Assembly (NCBI GenBank): GCA_963780345.1
Contig: CAWABU010000001.1
Coordinates: forward strand, 310,001-374,000
Reading direction: 5' to 3'
Length of the DNA: 64,000 nt
DNA from: PALSA-693 sp963780345
Lineage (GTDB): Bacteria > Actinomycetota > Acidimicrobiia > Acidimicrobiales > Palsa-688
Part shown: positions 1 through 10,300 of the stretch, piece after piece
Layout of the letters: each line of letters starts with the position of its first letter
Numbering within the stretch: the first letter of the stretch is position 1
The notes under the pieces: generated by a model
What the model was told of the DNA's origin: nothing
Seen by the model: only the letters and a program-made list of their open reading frames with translations
The model's database searches: none
Translations under genes and position numbers: made by a program

Positions 1-435
1 CTCGACGCCGGCGACGCCGGGCCCGGTGTTCGCTTCATCGGGAACGTCGAAGGCCGCGACCTCATGTCGGACGCGGTCGACGTGGTCGTCACCGACGGTT
101 TCACCGGCAACGTCGTCCTGAAGACCCTCGAGGGCTCGATGAAGTTTGCCTTCAAGGCCGTGCTCGGCGCCCTGCCTGGCGGGTCGGCCGACGATCCGGC
201 CGCGTCGGCGTTTCTCGCCGCCCTGATGCCCCTCGCCGATGAGCTTGATCCCGAGACCTACGGCGGCGCCATGCTGCTCGGCGTGGACGGAGTCTGCATC
301 ATCAGCCACGGATCGTCGTCGGCCCGAGCCATCCTCAACGCCGTCAGGGTCGCCGATCACGCCGTCCGCGAAGATCTGGTGGGCCAACTGCGGGCCGCCA
401 TCACCGCCCCTTCCGGGGCCGAAGTACCCAGCTGA
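1..435 (+). CDS. plsX: Phosphate acyltransferase PlsX, C-terminal part
   Basis: PlsX makes acyl-phosphate from acyl-ACP for phospholipid synthesis. The reading frame is open from the window edge, so the N-terminal part lies upstream and only the last 144 codons are present. The stretch FIGNVEGRD followed by DVVVTDGFTGNVVLKTLEG is the characteristic C-terminal core of the family, and a later LGVDGVCIISHGSSSARAI segment also fits. It ends 146 bases before acpP, the usual partner gene. Identification is firm; the true start cannot be seen. Confidence 0.95.
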   Translation, partial: LDAGDAGPGVRFIGNVEGRDLMSDAVDVVVTDGFTGNVVLKTLEGSMKFAFKAVLGALPGGSADDPAASAFLAALMPLADELDPETYGGAMLLGVDGVCIISHGSSSARAILNAVRVADHAVREDLVGQLRAAITAPSGAEVPS

Positions 436-581
436 GGGCCTTCCAGCCCTGACCGAGCGGGCCATCCGGCCAGCCCGCGCTCCCGCTGTCCAGATATCGT
501 TCTCGAGCGCGGACCTGCGGCCGACGCGTGAGCTACGGGGACAGACGGCGATAGCATCCGTCGTGATCTGAGGAGACCACG

Positions 582-878
582 TTGCCCGCCGAGACCCACG
601 TCGAACGCAGCCCGCTCAACCGAAAGCAGGTCGTTGAGCTCATCCGGGGATGTCTGGCCGACATCCTGGAAGTGAGCCCTGAGACCATCACAGAGGGGGC
701 GTCATTCAGTGACGACCTTGGCGCCGACTCCCTTGCCCTCATCGAGCTGGTCGAGGCGCTCGAGGAGGAGTTGTCTGAGCGCACGGTCGGATTTCGCATC
801 GACGACGAGGACCTCGAGGACCTGAAGACGGTGCGCGATGCGGTGGACTACGTCATGGCGAAGTTGAGCACACCCTGA
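582..878 (+). CDS. acpP: Acyl carrier protein
   Basis: This 98-residue acyl carrier protein carries growing fatty acyl chains on a phosphopantetheine arm. The attachment motif GADSLALIEL is present, with the modified Ser at about residue 50. It is slightly longer than the usual 78-85 residues because of an N-terminal extension of about 13 residues. The TTG start is chosen because a good Shine-Dalgarno (GAGGAG, about 10 bases upstream) precedes it. It lies between plsX and rnc, as in many bacteria, and its stop overlaps the presumed rnc start. Confidence 0.93.
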   Translation: MPAETHVERSPLNRKQVVELIRGCLADILEVSPETITEGASFSDDLGADSLALIELVEALEEELSERTVGFRIDDEDLEDLKTVRDAVDYVMAKLSTP

Positions 879-1669
879 CGGCCGGGGCCGGGAATCTGCC
901 GCTTCCAACGGCGAGGACATCCACGCGGCCCGGCGATCTCGCCTCCGAGCCCTCTCCCGCCAGGGAGCTGGCGGACCGCCTCGGGTGGACGGTTCGCGAC
1001 GCGGGCCTGCTCTCCCGTTCGCTCGCCCATCGATCCTGGTGTGCCGAGAATCCGGGTACCGGCTCCAACGAGCGGCTCGAGTTTCTGGGCGACGCGGTGC
1101 TCGGATTGGTTGTTACCGACTACCTCTATCGGACCTATCCCGAGATGCCCGAGGGCGAGCTCGCCAAGGTGCGCGCTTCGGTCGTCAACTCGGCCGCGCT
1201 CGCCGACCTGGCCGCCGAGCTCGACATCGGCGACGCCCTGCTGCTCGGCAAGGGCGAGGACCAGTCCGGAGGCCGGCAGAAGCCTTCGATCCTCGCCGAC
1301 GCCATGGAAGCGCTGATCGGGGCGGTCTACCTGGATCAGGGGTGGCCCGGCTCGGAGCGGATGATCATGCGATTGCTGGGCGACCGCATCGTGTCCGCCG
1401 CCGCCGGTCCGGGCGGACAGGATTACAAGACCCGACTCCAGGAGCTGTCAGCCCGCTGCTACGAGCAACTGCCCGTCTATCTCGTCAGCGACGATGGCCC
1501 CGACCACGCCAAGGAATTCCACGCGGTCGTCCACGTCCAGGGCCGGGCCCAGGGAGCGGGCCGCGGCCGCTCCAAAAAGCAGGCCGAGCAGGCCGCGGCG
1601 CGGGCTGCGTGGGAAGCCCTGATCGAGGAGCGAAGCCGGGAGACCCCTGGCGGCCTGGACGGGAGATAG
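875..1669 (+). CDS. rnc: Ribonuclease III
   Basis: RNase III cleaves double-stranded RNA in rRNA processing. The signature NERLEFLGDAVLG lies at about 1067-1105, the second acidic cluster reads ADAMEALIGAVYLDQG, and a C-terminal double-stranded-RNA-binding domain (about 1424-1630) ends near AAARAAWEAL. The frame has no ATG, GTG or TTG before the catalytic signature; the first is GTG 1097, which would delete it. The only candidate I see is CTG 875, whose last two bases overlap the acpP stop in a CTGA arrangement. A 1-base error hiding a normal start is equally possible, since neighbouring genes carry such errors. Function is certain; the start is not. Confidence 0.88.
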   Translation: MTAGAGNLPLPTARTSTRPGDLASEPSPARELADRLGWTVRDAGLLSRSLAHRSWCAENPGTGSNERLEFLGDAVLGLVVTDYLYRTYPEMPEGELAKVRASVVNSAALADLAAELDIGDALLLGKGEDQSGGRQKPSILADAMEALIGAVYLDQGWPGSERMIMRLLGDRIVSAAAGPGGQDYKTRLQELSARCYEQLPVYLVSDDGPDHAKEFHAVVHVQGRAQGAGRGRSKKQAEQAAARAAWEALIEERSRETPGGLDGR

Positions 1670-1673
1670 GCCG

Positions 1674-2512
1674 GTGCCCGAGCTACCCGAGGTCGAGACC
1701 ATACGGCGGGACATCGACAGGGAGTTCGTCAACAAGCGCATCAAAAAGGTGGAGGTGACCGGGGCCCGTTCGGTCCGGCGCCACGACTCTCGCCAAGGAT
1801 TTCGTCAGCCGGGTCGAGGGTCGCAACGATGACGTCCACCCGCCGGCGGGGGAAATACCTCCTGATGAAGCTCGACAACTCTGATGTGCTGGTCGCCCAC
1901 ATGGGTATGAGCGGACAGCTCCTTCGCGCCAGTCCCAAGGACCCGCTGGGCAAGCACACCCATGTGGTGCTTTCCTTCGTGGCGGGCCCGCAGCTGCGCT
2001 TCGTCGATCCCCGGACCTTCGGTGAGCTGTTCGTCACGACGCCCGAGCGCCTCGAGGAAGCCGTGCCCGAGCTGGCCCACCTCGGGTTCGACCCCCTCGA
2101 CGACCAGATGGCGTGGACCCGGTTCGGTGACCTGCTGCTGGTCCGAAAGGCGAAGCTGAAGCCGCTGCTGATGGACCAGCGATTCGTGGCCGGCATCGGC
2201 AACATCTATGCCGACGAGATCCTCTTCACCGCGGGCCTGCGCCACGACCGCAACTCCGACACCCTCACCCCGCAGGAGATGCGCCGCCTGTACCGGTCGA
2301 TCGTCGAAACCCTGCAGGAGGCGATCAAGCACCGCGGTTCCTCGTTGGCTGACGAGCAGTACCGTGACATCTTCGGCGAGGTGGGCGAGTTCCAGCGGCT
2401 GCACAACGTGTACGACCGGGAAGGGCAGGCCTGCCCCCGTTGCCGGTCCACCATCGTTCGGGTCAAGGCCAACGGGCGCAGCGCCTTCTTTTGCCCGCAC
2501 TGCCAGGTTTGA
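1674..2512 (+). CDS. mutM: Formamidopyrimidine-DNA glycosylase, frameshifted
   Basis: MutM/Fpg removes oxidised purines such as 8-oxoguanine. The GTG start gives MPELPEVETIRRDI with the catalytic Pro2-Glu3 pair. The remainder contains RRGKYLLMKL and ends in a zinc finger with two CPxC pairs (CPRC and CPHC) near the C terminus. The protein is read in three successive frames: frame changes lie between about 1770 and 1795 and again near 1825. Each fits one extra base. The composite length of about 279 residues is normal for the family, so I interpret this as one gene broken by sequence errors, not a pseudogene. Confidence 0.88.
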
Positions 2513-2642
2513 AGGGACGACCGGCATCGGGATCGGGCCCCCGCCGGGCGGACGAGATGGCCAGTTTCGATGCCCCTACCCGGGTCGCCGGCGGCCCATC
2601 CGGGACTCCCAGGGGATCACCGAAGCCGGAGGGGGTCCCCAC

Positions 2643-2648
2643 TAGGTT
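2643..2648 (+). promoter_or_regulatory. Probable -10 element of smc (leaderless type)
   Basis: TAGGTT lies nine bases before the GTG start of smc, and no Shine-Dalgarno is visible in between. The same TAGGYT hexamer at similar spacing precedes ftsY, pyrH, ispG, dapA, rimO and the last gene of the window. Confidence 0.5.
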
Positions 2649-2657
2649 GATTCCCGC

Positions 2658-5600
2658 GTGTTTCTGAAGTCCCTGACCCTCAAGGGTTTTAAGTCATTCG
2701 CCGAACCAACCACTCTGGAGTTCGAGCCCGGAGTCACGGTCGTGGTGGGCCCGAATGGCAGCGGCAAGTCCAACGTGGTGGACGCCGTGGCCTGGGTGCT
2801 CGGCGCCCAGGGCCCGAGCACGGTGCGGTCGGCCAAAATGGAGGATGTCATCTTCGCGGGCACGGCGCAGCGGGCGGCCCTGGGCCGGGCCGAGGTGTCC
2901 CTGACGATCGACAACAGCGCTGGACTTCTCCCGATCGATTTCTCAGAGGTCACCATCAGCCGGACGCTGTTCCGCACCGGCGAGTCGGAGTACGCCATCA
3001 ACCGGGTCCCGTGCCGGCTGCTCGACATCCAGGAGCTGCTCTCCGACACGGGGGTAGGACGCCAGCAGCACGTGATCGTGTCGCAGGGGAATCTCGATGC
3101 CATCCTGAACTCCCGGCCCGAGGATCGCCGCCTGGTGATCGAGGAGGCGGCGGGTGTGCTGAAGTTCCGCCGGCGCAAGGAGCGGGCCGAGCGGCGCCTC
3201 GAGTCGACAGAGGCCAGCCTGGTCCGGCTTCAGGATCTGCAACGGGAAGTGCGGCGGCAGTTGCGCCCGCTCGAGAAGCAGGCCGATGCCGCCCGGCGTC
3301 ACGGTGATCTGGTAGCCGAGCTGGCGGCCGTCCGTCGTTACCTGCTCGGCCGCGAGCTCGGCGCGATCGAGGCCCGTTTGGCGATCGCCGGCCGCGAGCG
3401 AACCGAAGTCGGCGGGGTGGACGCAGAGCTGCGCGCCGCCCTGGCTGCCCTCGACGCTGACCTCCTCCACGCCGAAATGGAGTCCGAGGCGCAGCGCGCC
3501 CAGGATCCGCCCCTCGATCTCGCCGAGAGCGTGTCGCGCGCCGAAGCGACCAGGGCCCGGGCGGCCGGGCTGGTGGCCCTGCTCGCGGAACGTCACCGAT
3601 CGCTGCGTCAGGTGATCACCGCGACCGTCGACCGGGACGCGATCACGGCCCTGGAGTCGGAGCGGGCCTCCCTCCACGAGCGACTGGCCCAGGCTGACCA
3701 GGAGGCCGGCCTTCTGCGTCCCCTCTTCGACGAGCTGGCCGCGGCGGAGGCGCAGCTGGCGCATGACTCCGCCGGCTTCGACGAGGAGGGGGCCAGCGAC
3801 GGTCCGCCGGGCGGCGATCCCGTCATGGAGGCCCGGGGCGAGCTCGCGGCCTTGCGATCTTCCATCCAGCAGTCCGATGAGGAGGCCCGCCGGCTGGATG
3901 CCCGCATGATCTCCATCGAGCAGCGGGCGGCTCGCCTCACCACCGAGCGGCAACGGCTCCGCGGCGTCATCGGTGACACCGGCGCCCTGTCTTCTTCGCT
4001 GGCGGGAAGGGACGAACGGGCCCGCGATGCCGAAGCCGAGACCGAACGCCGCCTCGACCGGGCCACCGCCGCCCGGGGCCAGGCCGACGCCGATCATCAG
4101 CGTTGGGTCGCAAGAGCCGAGACCCTGGCCCAGGCTCTTGACCACGCCAGGGGGCGAGCCGGCGCCGAGCGGCTCGAGGAGATGGAAGGATTCGTCGGCG
4201 CCCTGCTCGATCTGGTCGAGGTCGACGAAGGCTTCGATGCGGCCTTCGAGGCGGCGGCCGGCGAGGCCATGGCCGCTGTTGGCATCAACAGCGTCGACGC
4301 CGCCCGCGCCGGCCTGGCCGAGTTCAAGGCCGCCTCGTTGGCCGGCACCGTGGTGGCCCTGCCCGACGCTGGTTCGGCCACCCTCGCCCAGGACGGCGAC
4401 CCACCGGCAGGGGCAGGGGCGGTGCCGTCGATCGGAGGTGGCGCCGCCTGGCTCGCAGACCGGGTGAGGTCGCGGCTTCCGGGTGTCGAGCGGTGGCTGA
4501 GTCGGCTCCTGGCGACCACGGTCGTGGTCGATGCGGGTTGGAGCGCAGCCGTCGACGTCTCGATCTCCCGCCCCGACCTGATTGTGGTCACCCCTGAAGG
4601 GGACCGGTTCGCAGAGGGGCTCTGGCAGCTCGGCGCCGGGAACGGAGCGGCGACCGCGGCCGCGGTCGAGAACGCCCGGCGGCAGGCCGCGGCCGCCGCG
4701 GCCGATGGTGCTCGCGCCGACATGGCCTGGCAGGAAGCTCGCGGCGCCGCGGCCGCAGCTCGGGCCGAACGCGATCGCGCCGCCCGGGCGGTCGAAGCCA
4801 ACTCGGCCCGGCAGCGGGCGGCCGTCGACGCCCTCCAGCGCGTCGAGGCCGAGCTGGCCGAGGCGACCAGCGAGCAGGCCGTCGGCTTCAACCACCGGCA
4901 GGAGCTGACTGCCCGGCGGGATCGGGATGGGGCCCGCATCGGCGAGCTGGGAGACCTCCTGCCCGGCCTCGAGCAGGCCGCGGCTGCGGAGGCCGAGCGG
5001 GCGGCCTGGCGAAAGGCGGCCCGGTCGCGCCTGGCGCAGCGCGGCACCGACCTGGCCGCCCGGCGGCGGGACCTGGAGGTGCAGGCTGCCGGCCTCGACG
5101 AACGCCGGGCCATGATGACGCGGCGTCGGGACGAGGTGGAGGAGCGTCTCCGGCGCAACGTCGCGAGTCGGGAGGAAGCCGCCACCCGGCTGGAGAAACT
5201 CCAGCACGCCGTGGTGGTCACCGAGCAGCTCTCGAGCCTGGTCGAAGGCCGGCAGACCGAGCTGGACGAGTTGCTCGCTCGCCTTCGCGAAGCCCGCCGG
5301 ATCGAGGCCGAGGCGGCCCGGGCGCGAACCGAGCGCCTGGAGGGCTGGCGGCGCCAGCGCCACACGGCCGAACGGCAGCTCGGCGAGATCCGCGAGCGAG
5401 TCGGCGCGAATCGAACTGGAGAGCACTGAGGCCCGCGTCCGACTGGAAGGTCTCACCGCCACCGTCCGACACGAACTCGACTGCGAGCCGGAGGCCATCC
5501 GGGGGGCGGCCTGCCCGCCCCTGCCACCGGGGACGAGCGCCTCGAGCCGGCGCACCGAGCTGGAGCGAGAGCTACGTCTGATGGGTCCGATCAACCCGCT

Positions 5601-6190
5601 GGCCCTTGAGGAGCACGCCGCCCTCCTCGAGCGCAACCAGTTTCTGGAAGACCAGCTGGACGACGTGCGGACGCGCCCGCCGGGAGCTGACGAAGGTGAT
5701 CCGTGCTGTGGACGCCGAGATCAGCGAAGTCCTGGGCGCGGCCTACGCCGACGTGGCGGAAAATTTCGAGAAGTTGTTCACCACCCTCTTCCCCGGCGGT
5801 CAGGGCCGGCTGCGCCTGACTGACCCCGACCACCTGCTCGAGACCGGGATCGAGGTCGAAGCCCGGCCCTCGGGCAAGAACGTCCGCCGCCTGTCGCTAC
5901 TCTCCGGTGGCGAGCGGAGCCTGACGGCCATGGCCTTCCTGTTCGCGGTGTTCCGGAGCCGCCCATCCCCCTTCTACCTCATGGACGAGGTGGAAGCGGC
6001 CCTCGACGACGTCAACCTGCACCGCTTCCTCGATCTGGTCCACGAGTTCCGCTCCGCCGCCCAGCTGGTCATCGTCAGCCACCAGAAGCGCACCATGGAG
6101 GCTGCGGACTGCCTGTACGGCGTCACCATGGCTCCAGGCGGGTCGTCACGCGTCGTCAGCGAAGGGCTCACGGTCTCCTCGAGAACCTGA
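2658..6190 (+). CDS. smc: Chromosome partition protein SMC, frameshifted
   Basis: SMC is the ATPase that compacts and segregates the chromosome. The N-terminal ATPase half has the Walker A motif GPNGSGKS at about residues 33-40 and VSQGNLDAIL. Long Arg/Glu/Ala coiled coils follow, with a hinge region around nucleotides 4170-4620. The C-terminal half has the signature LSLLSGGERSLTAMAF and Walker B FYLMDEVEAALDD. The frame changes twice, near 5398 and near 5673, each consistent with one extra base, and the parts join seamlessly (EIRER/SARIELEST and LDDVR/RARRELTK). Total length of about 1,176 residues is normal. Essential function argues for sequence error. Confidence 0.93.
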
Positions 6191-6267
6191 CCCTCCGCGG
6201 CGAGAATCGGGCGTCCGGCCAGCGGCTGGGGCTGGCGTCCAGTCTGGCCCGTCTCTGGCCGGGCCCT

Positions 6268-6273
6268 TAGGCT
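6268..6273 (+). promoter_or_regulatory. Probable -10 element of ftsY
   Basis: TAGGCT is nine bases upstream of the ftsY ATG, with no Shine-Dalgarno between. It belongs to the TAGGYT set described for smc and others. Confidence 0.5.
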
Positions 6274-6282
6274 CGCCGGGCC

Positions 6283-7566
6283 ATGGAAACTCTGATCATC
6301 GTGCTGGTGGCGGTGGCCCTGCTGGTCCTGGCGACGGCCAGCTACGTCGTCGTCGGACGCCGGCGCACCATCAGCCCGCCCAAGCCGCCCGTCGCCCCGC
6401 CCCTCCATCCGCCGCCCGCGCCGGCCCCGCAGGCTCCGCCACCTCTGGCCGAGGCTCCGCCACCTCTGGCCCAGGCTCCGCCAGAGGTGGCGGAGGCACC
6501 CCCAGCGCCGCCCGAGGCGGCTGAAGCGCCGGCGGAGGTGGCGGAGGTCCCGACCGAGGTGACCGAGGCTCCCGCCGAGGTGGCCGAGGCCCCCCCGGTC
6601 GTCGAGACCCCAACCGAAGTGGTCGAGGCGGAGGCGGCGGTCCCGGCCGAGGTGGCCGCCCCGCCTGCGCCGCCCCGGATGCGGGACCGGCTGGGCCGGG
6701 CCCGGTCGCTGTTTGCGGGTTATCTCACGTCCGTCCGGTCCCGTGACCGCATCGACGAAAGCACCTGGGAAGAGCTCGAGGAGGCCCTTATTCTGGCTGA
6801 CGTCGGCGCCGAGCTGACCATGCAGATCCTCGACGACCTCCGCCGGCGGGTCAAGCAGGAGCGGATCAGCCACCCGGACGAGCTCGTCGACGCCTTGAAA
6901 GCCGAGCTGACGACGATTCTGGAGGGGGATCTGGAGCTCCATTTCCTGCCTGACGCCACCAATGTCTGGCTGTTCGTCGGGGTCAACGGCGTCGGCAAGA
7001 CCACCACCATCGGCAAGCTGGGCCGCCGCGGGGTCCGCGACGGCCACCGGGTGGTGATGGCCGCGGGTGACACCTTCCGGGCCGCGGCCGCCGACCAGCT
7101 GGAGGTCTGGGCCGACCGGGTCGGCGCGTCGTTTATCCGCGGCAAGGAAGGCGGCGACCCCGGAGCGGTGGTGTTCGACGCGGTCCAGCACGCGGCCGCT
7201 CGCAACGCCGACCTCGTGCTCGCCGACACCGCCGGACGGCTGCACACGAAGACCAATCTCATGGAGGAGCTCAAAAAGGTGCGCCGGGTGGCTGAGCGCC
7301 CCCCCGGTCAGGTGACCGAGGTGCTGCTCGTCATCGACGCCACCACCGGCCAGAACGGCCTCATCCAGGCCCAGCAATTCGCCTCCGCGACCGGGGTCAC
7401 CGGGGTGGTGCTGACCAAGCTCGACGGCACCGCCAAAGGCGGAATCGCCCTCGCCATCCGGGCCCAGCTCGGCATCCCGATCAAGCTGGTGGGTCTGGGC
7501 GAGGGTCCGGACGACCTGGTGGACTTCAACCCGGCCGAGTTCGTCGAAGCCCTGGTGTCCGGATAG
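6283..7566 (+). CDS. ftsY: Signal recognition particle receptor FtsY
   Basis: FtsY is the membrane docking GTPase for SRP-ribosome complexes. Residues 3-24 form a membrane segment. A Pro/Ala/Glu-rich linker of roughly 100 residues follows, with repeated APPPLA and EVAEAP units. The NG domain has GVNGVGKTTT (G1), DTFRAAAADQL, DTAGRL and TKLDGTAKGG. The 427-residue protein is intact in one frame, unlike most neighbours. Its partner ffh lies 2.7 kb downstream, separated by a reverse-strand ABC transporter. Confidence 0.96.
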   Translation: METLIIVLVAVALLVLATASYVVVGRRRTISPPKPPVAPPLHPPPAPAPQAPPPLAEAPPPLAQAPPEVAEAPPAPPEAAEAPAEVAEVPTEVTEAPAEVAEAPPVVETPTEVVEAEAAVPAEVAAPPAPPRMRDRLGRARSLFAGYLTSVRSRDRIDESTWEELEEALILADVGAELTMQILDDLRRRVKQERISHPDELVDALKAELTTILEGDLELHFLPDATNVWLFVGVNGVGKTTTIGKLGRRGVRDGHRVVMAAGDTFRAAAADQLEVWADRVGASFIRGKEGGDPGAVVFDAVQHAAARNADLVLADTAGRLHTKTNLMEELKKVRRVAERPPGQVTEVLLVIDATTGQNGLIQAQQFASATGVTGVVLTKLDGTAKGGIALAIRAQLGIPIKLVGLGEGPDDLVDFNPAEFVEALVSG

Positions 7567-7597
7567 TCAACGGAGTCGACGGGGTCGCCTCCACCCG

Positions 7598-8410
7598 TCA
7601 TCGCAGGAGCAGGATCCGGATCCGGCGGCCCGAGACGGCGACACCGACGGCAGCCATGGCCCCCAGGTACAACACGTTGAAGACCGCCGCGATCCCCACA
7701 TCCCCGAGCGTAAACGCCCGCACCAGGCTCACCCCCTGGTAGAGGGGTGTGCACTGCACGACCACTTGCAGCCACCGGGGGTAGACGGACAGCGGGTAGA
7801 AGGTCGTGGAGAACAGAAACAGCGGCAGCAGCACCAGCTGGACCAGGTCGAAGTCGGTCCAGCCCCGCATATAGGTGGTCGCCGCCATGCCAACGGCGGC
7901 GAAGGCGAAACCGATCAGCACCGCGGCCGGCAGAGCCAGCACCGCCCACGGCGAATAGATATCCCCGAGGGCGGCCATCATGACGACGAAGACGGCGGCG
8001 TAGACCGCGCCCCGCATCAGGGCGTACGTGATCTCGCCCCGGGCGACCTCGGAGGCTTCTACCGGCGTGGCCAGGATGGCGTCGAAGATCTTGGCGTACC
8101 GGAGTTTGAAGTACACGTTGAACGTGCTCTCGAAGACGGCCCCGTTCATGGCCGAGGCGGCGAGGAGTCCCGGCGCCACGTAGACGGCGTAAGGGATCGT
8201 CGTCCCGTGGGGCCCCGGGATCCCACCGACCAGCTTGCCGATCCCGATACCGATCGACAGGAGGTAGAAGACCGGCTCGGCCACCCCCGAGAGCGGTATC
8301 CACCAGGTGCGCCGGGCGACGAGGAGGTCGCGCTCGATGACCCTGCGGCCGCGCCCGAGCCCGAAGACCGCGGGCGGGACAACCCGCAGCGCCAGGGCTC
8401 GACTGCTCAT
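7598..8410 (-). CDS. ABC-2 type transporter permease (second)
   Basis: This 270-residue membrane protein is the last gene of a three-gene reverse-strand operon (ATPase 10174-9242, permease 9239-8445, this permease). Hydrophobic segments such as VFYLLSIGIGIGKLVGG near residues 48-65 and several later ones fit the ABC-2/NodJ/DrrB fold. ARGEITYALMRGAVYAAVF is typical of the conserved core. The substrate cannot be told from sequence; the family includes drug, polysaccharide and lipid exporters. It converges with ftsY 31 bases away. Confidence 0.85.
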   Translation of the reverse strand: MSSRALALRVVPPAVFGLGRGRRVIERDLLVARRTWWIPLSGVAEPVFYLLSIGIGIGKLVGGIPGPHGTTIPYAVYVAPGLLAASAMNGAVFESTFNVYFKLRYAKIFDAILATPVEASEVARGEITYALMRGAVYAAVFVVMMAALGDIYSPWAVLALPAAVLIGFAFAAVGMAATTYMRGWTDFDLVQLVLLPLFLFSTTFYPLSVYPRWLQVVVQCTPLYQGVSLVRAFTLGDVGIAAVFNVLYLGAMAAVGVAVSGRRIRILLLR

Positions 8411-8444
8411 CCGCCGCCCCGGCCCGTCATATCGGCAACCGTCT

Positions 8445-9239
8445 TCATATCCGCAACCGGCTGTTGAAAGTTCGGGCGGCGGCCAGCACCCCGAAGACCG
8501 TGAGCCCGACCAGATAGGCGACGTGGATGGCGGCCGTCCCGGGCGTCAGCTGGCCGAGGGTCAGCCGCCGGCACAGGTCGACCCCATGCCACAACGGGCT
8601 CAGATAGGCGACGACCCGGAGCCCGGTCGGCAACTGGCTGATGGGAAAGAACACGCCCGAGAAGAGGAACAGCGGGATCAATCCGAGCCGGAAGATGAGG
8701 GGGAAGGCCTCCTCGTTTTCCTGGTGGGCGGCGAAGGCGGCCAGCGGGGCCGCGAAGGCCATGCCCACCAGCACCCCCGCCGGCAGGACGGCCACGGTGT
8801 CGATCGAGCGGGTGGCCTGGAAGGTGGCCATGACGATCAGGTAGGCGGCCACCGCGCTGGCCACCCGGGCCGCGATCCAGGTCAGGTGGCCGGCCAGCAC
8901 ATCGCCCACGCGGAGCGGCGTGGCCAGCATCCCGAAATAGGTCTTCTGCCACTTGATGGCGGCCATGACCGGGAACAGGGCTTCGCTCGCCGCCAGGGTG
9001 GCCGCCGTGGTGGCGGCCAGGCCCGGCGCCACGAACTGGAGGTAGCTCAGACCGCCGAGCGCAGCCGAATGACCGCCCTTGTTGACGAAGGAGCCGAGAC
9101 CGACCCCCATGGCCGCCAGGAACAGGACGGGTGTGACGAACGTCGTAACCATCGACGCCCGCCAGGTCCGCCGGTAGGACAGGGCGAAATAGCCCAGCGC
9201 TCGCAACCAGGCCGGTGTCGCCGTCATCCGCGTGGTCAC
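8445..9239 (-). CDS. ABC-2 type transporter permease (first)
   Basis: This 264-residue permease has about six hydrophobic segments and a VTPVLFLAAMGVGLGSFVNKG motif near its N terminus, resembling DrrB/NodJ-type exporter subunits. It begins two bases after the end of the ATPase gene, so the two are certainly co-transcribed and probably translationally coupled. A second, divergent permease follows, which suggests a heterodimeric channel. The substrate is unknown. Confidence 0.85.
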   Translation of the reverse strand: MTTRMTATPAWLRALGYFALSYRRTWRASMVTTFVTPVLFLAAMGVGLGSFVNKGGHSAALGGLSYLQFVAPGLAATTAATLAASEALFPVMAAIKWQKTYFGMLATPLRVGDVLAGHLTWIAARVASAVAAYLIVMATFQATRSIDTVAVLPAGVLVGMAFAAPLAAFAAHQENEEAFPLIFRLGLIPLFLFSGVFFPISQLPTGLRVVAYLSPLWHGVDLCRRLTLGQLTPGTAAIHVAYLVGLTVFGVLAAARTFNSRLRI

Positions 9240-9241
9240 GC

Positions 9242-10174
9242 TCAGTCCACCAGATTACGACCGGTCAGCCGCAGGAACACGTCCTCCAGGCTGCTGCGAC
9301 GCACCAGGACGTTGATCGGCTCGAGACCTCGGGCCAGCACCGCCTCGACCGCTTCGTCGCCGTCGTCGGTGTAGAGCAGGAGACGGTCCGGAAGGGCTTC
9401 GATCCGTTCCGAGAGGTCGGCGATCTTGCCGGCCATGCGCTCGCTTTCGCCCGGGCCGAACCGGAGCTCGACCACCTCCCTCGTGGAGTAACGACGCGAT
9501 GAGATGGCGCGGCGAGCCCTCGGCCACGATGCGCCCGCCGTCCATGACCACCAGCCGATCGCATAGCTGTTCGGCCTCGTCCATGTAATGGGTCGTCAGC
9601 ACCAACGTGACCCCTTCGGCCTTGAGCCGGTAGAGGCGGTCCCAGAGGGCGTGGCGGGCCTGTGGGTCGAGCCCGGTGGTCGGCTCGTCGAGGAGCAGCA
9701 ACTCCGGTTCGTTGACCAGCGCCCGGGCGATGGTCAGGCGGCGCTTCATGCCACCCGGACAGCGGATCCACCCGGTCGTCAGCCCGCTCGGTGAGCTGGG
9801 CGAACTCGATCAGCCGCTCGACACGGCCCCGCAGCTCCCGGCGGGGCAAGTCGAAGTACCGCCCGTAGACGTAGAGGTTCTCCCGAACGGTCAGCTCCAG
9901 GTCCAGGTTGTCCTCCTGGGGCACGACACCGAGCCGGCCCCGGATGGCGGGACCATCACGATCGGGGTCCAGGCCGAGGACCCGCAGGTCACCGCCGCTT
10001 CGGGGCGAAACGGCGCCGATCATGCGCATGGCGGAGCTCTTCCCGGCGCCGTTGGGGCCGAGGAAGCCGAACGCCTCACCCGGCGAGACGGAGAAGTCGA
10101 TGGCGTCGACCGCCCGGAGCGGGCCGAACACCTTGGTCAGGCCGCGTGCCCAGATCAGCGGTTCGCGGAGGCAC
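9242..10174 (-). CDS. ABC-2 transporter ATP-binding protein, frameshifted
   Basis: This is the ATPase subunit of the three-gene exporter. It shows Walker A GPNGAGKSSAMRM, a Q-loop region GVVPQEDNLD, a signature LSGGMKRR (restored across a frameshift) and Walker B LLLLDEPTTGLDP. A DrrA/NodI-like C-terminal domain ends RRSSLEDVFLRLTGRNLVD. Two frame changes are visible, each explained by one extra base in a short homopolymer (near 9754 and near 9479). The proposed GTG start at 10174 needs a third extra base just inside the gene. Length of about 310 residues is normal. It is divergent from ffh. Confidence 0.85.
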
Positions 10175-10300
10175 CTGTCGTTTCTATCCCATGGCCTCCG
10201 GAGCCGCGTCGATTTGCGGGCGAGGCCAATTTTGCGGGTGGGGTAGGGAGCCGGGCGGTCGTCTACGCTGGTAGACCCATGCTCGCCGCCCAGCCCCCCG

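Noticed and set aside
2943..5636. Very long reverse frames opposite smc, rpsB-pyrH and rpsO-pnp
   Set aside because: They mirror genuine conserved genes and have shadow-type composition; no domain can be recognised in them.
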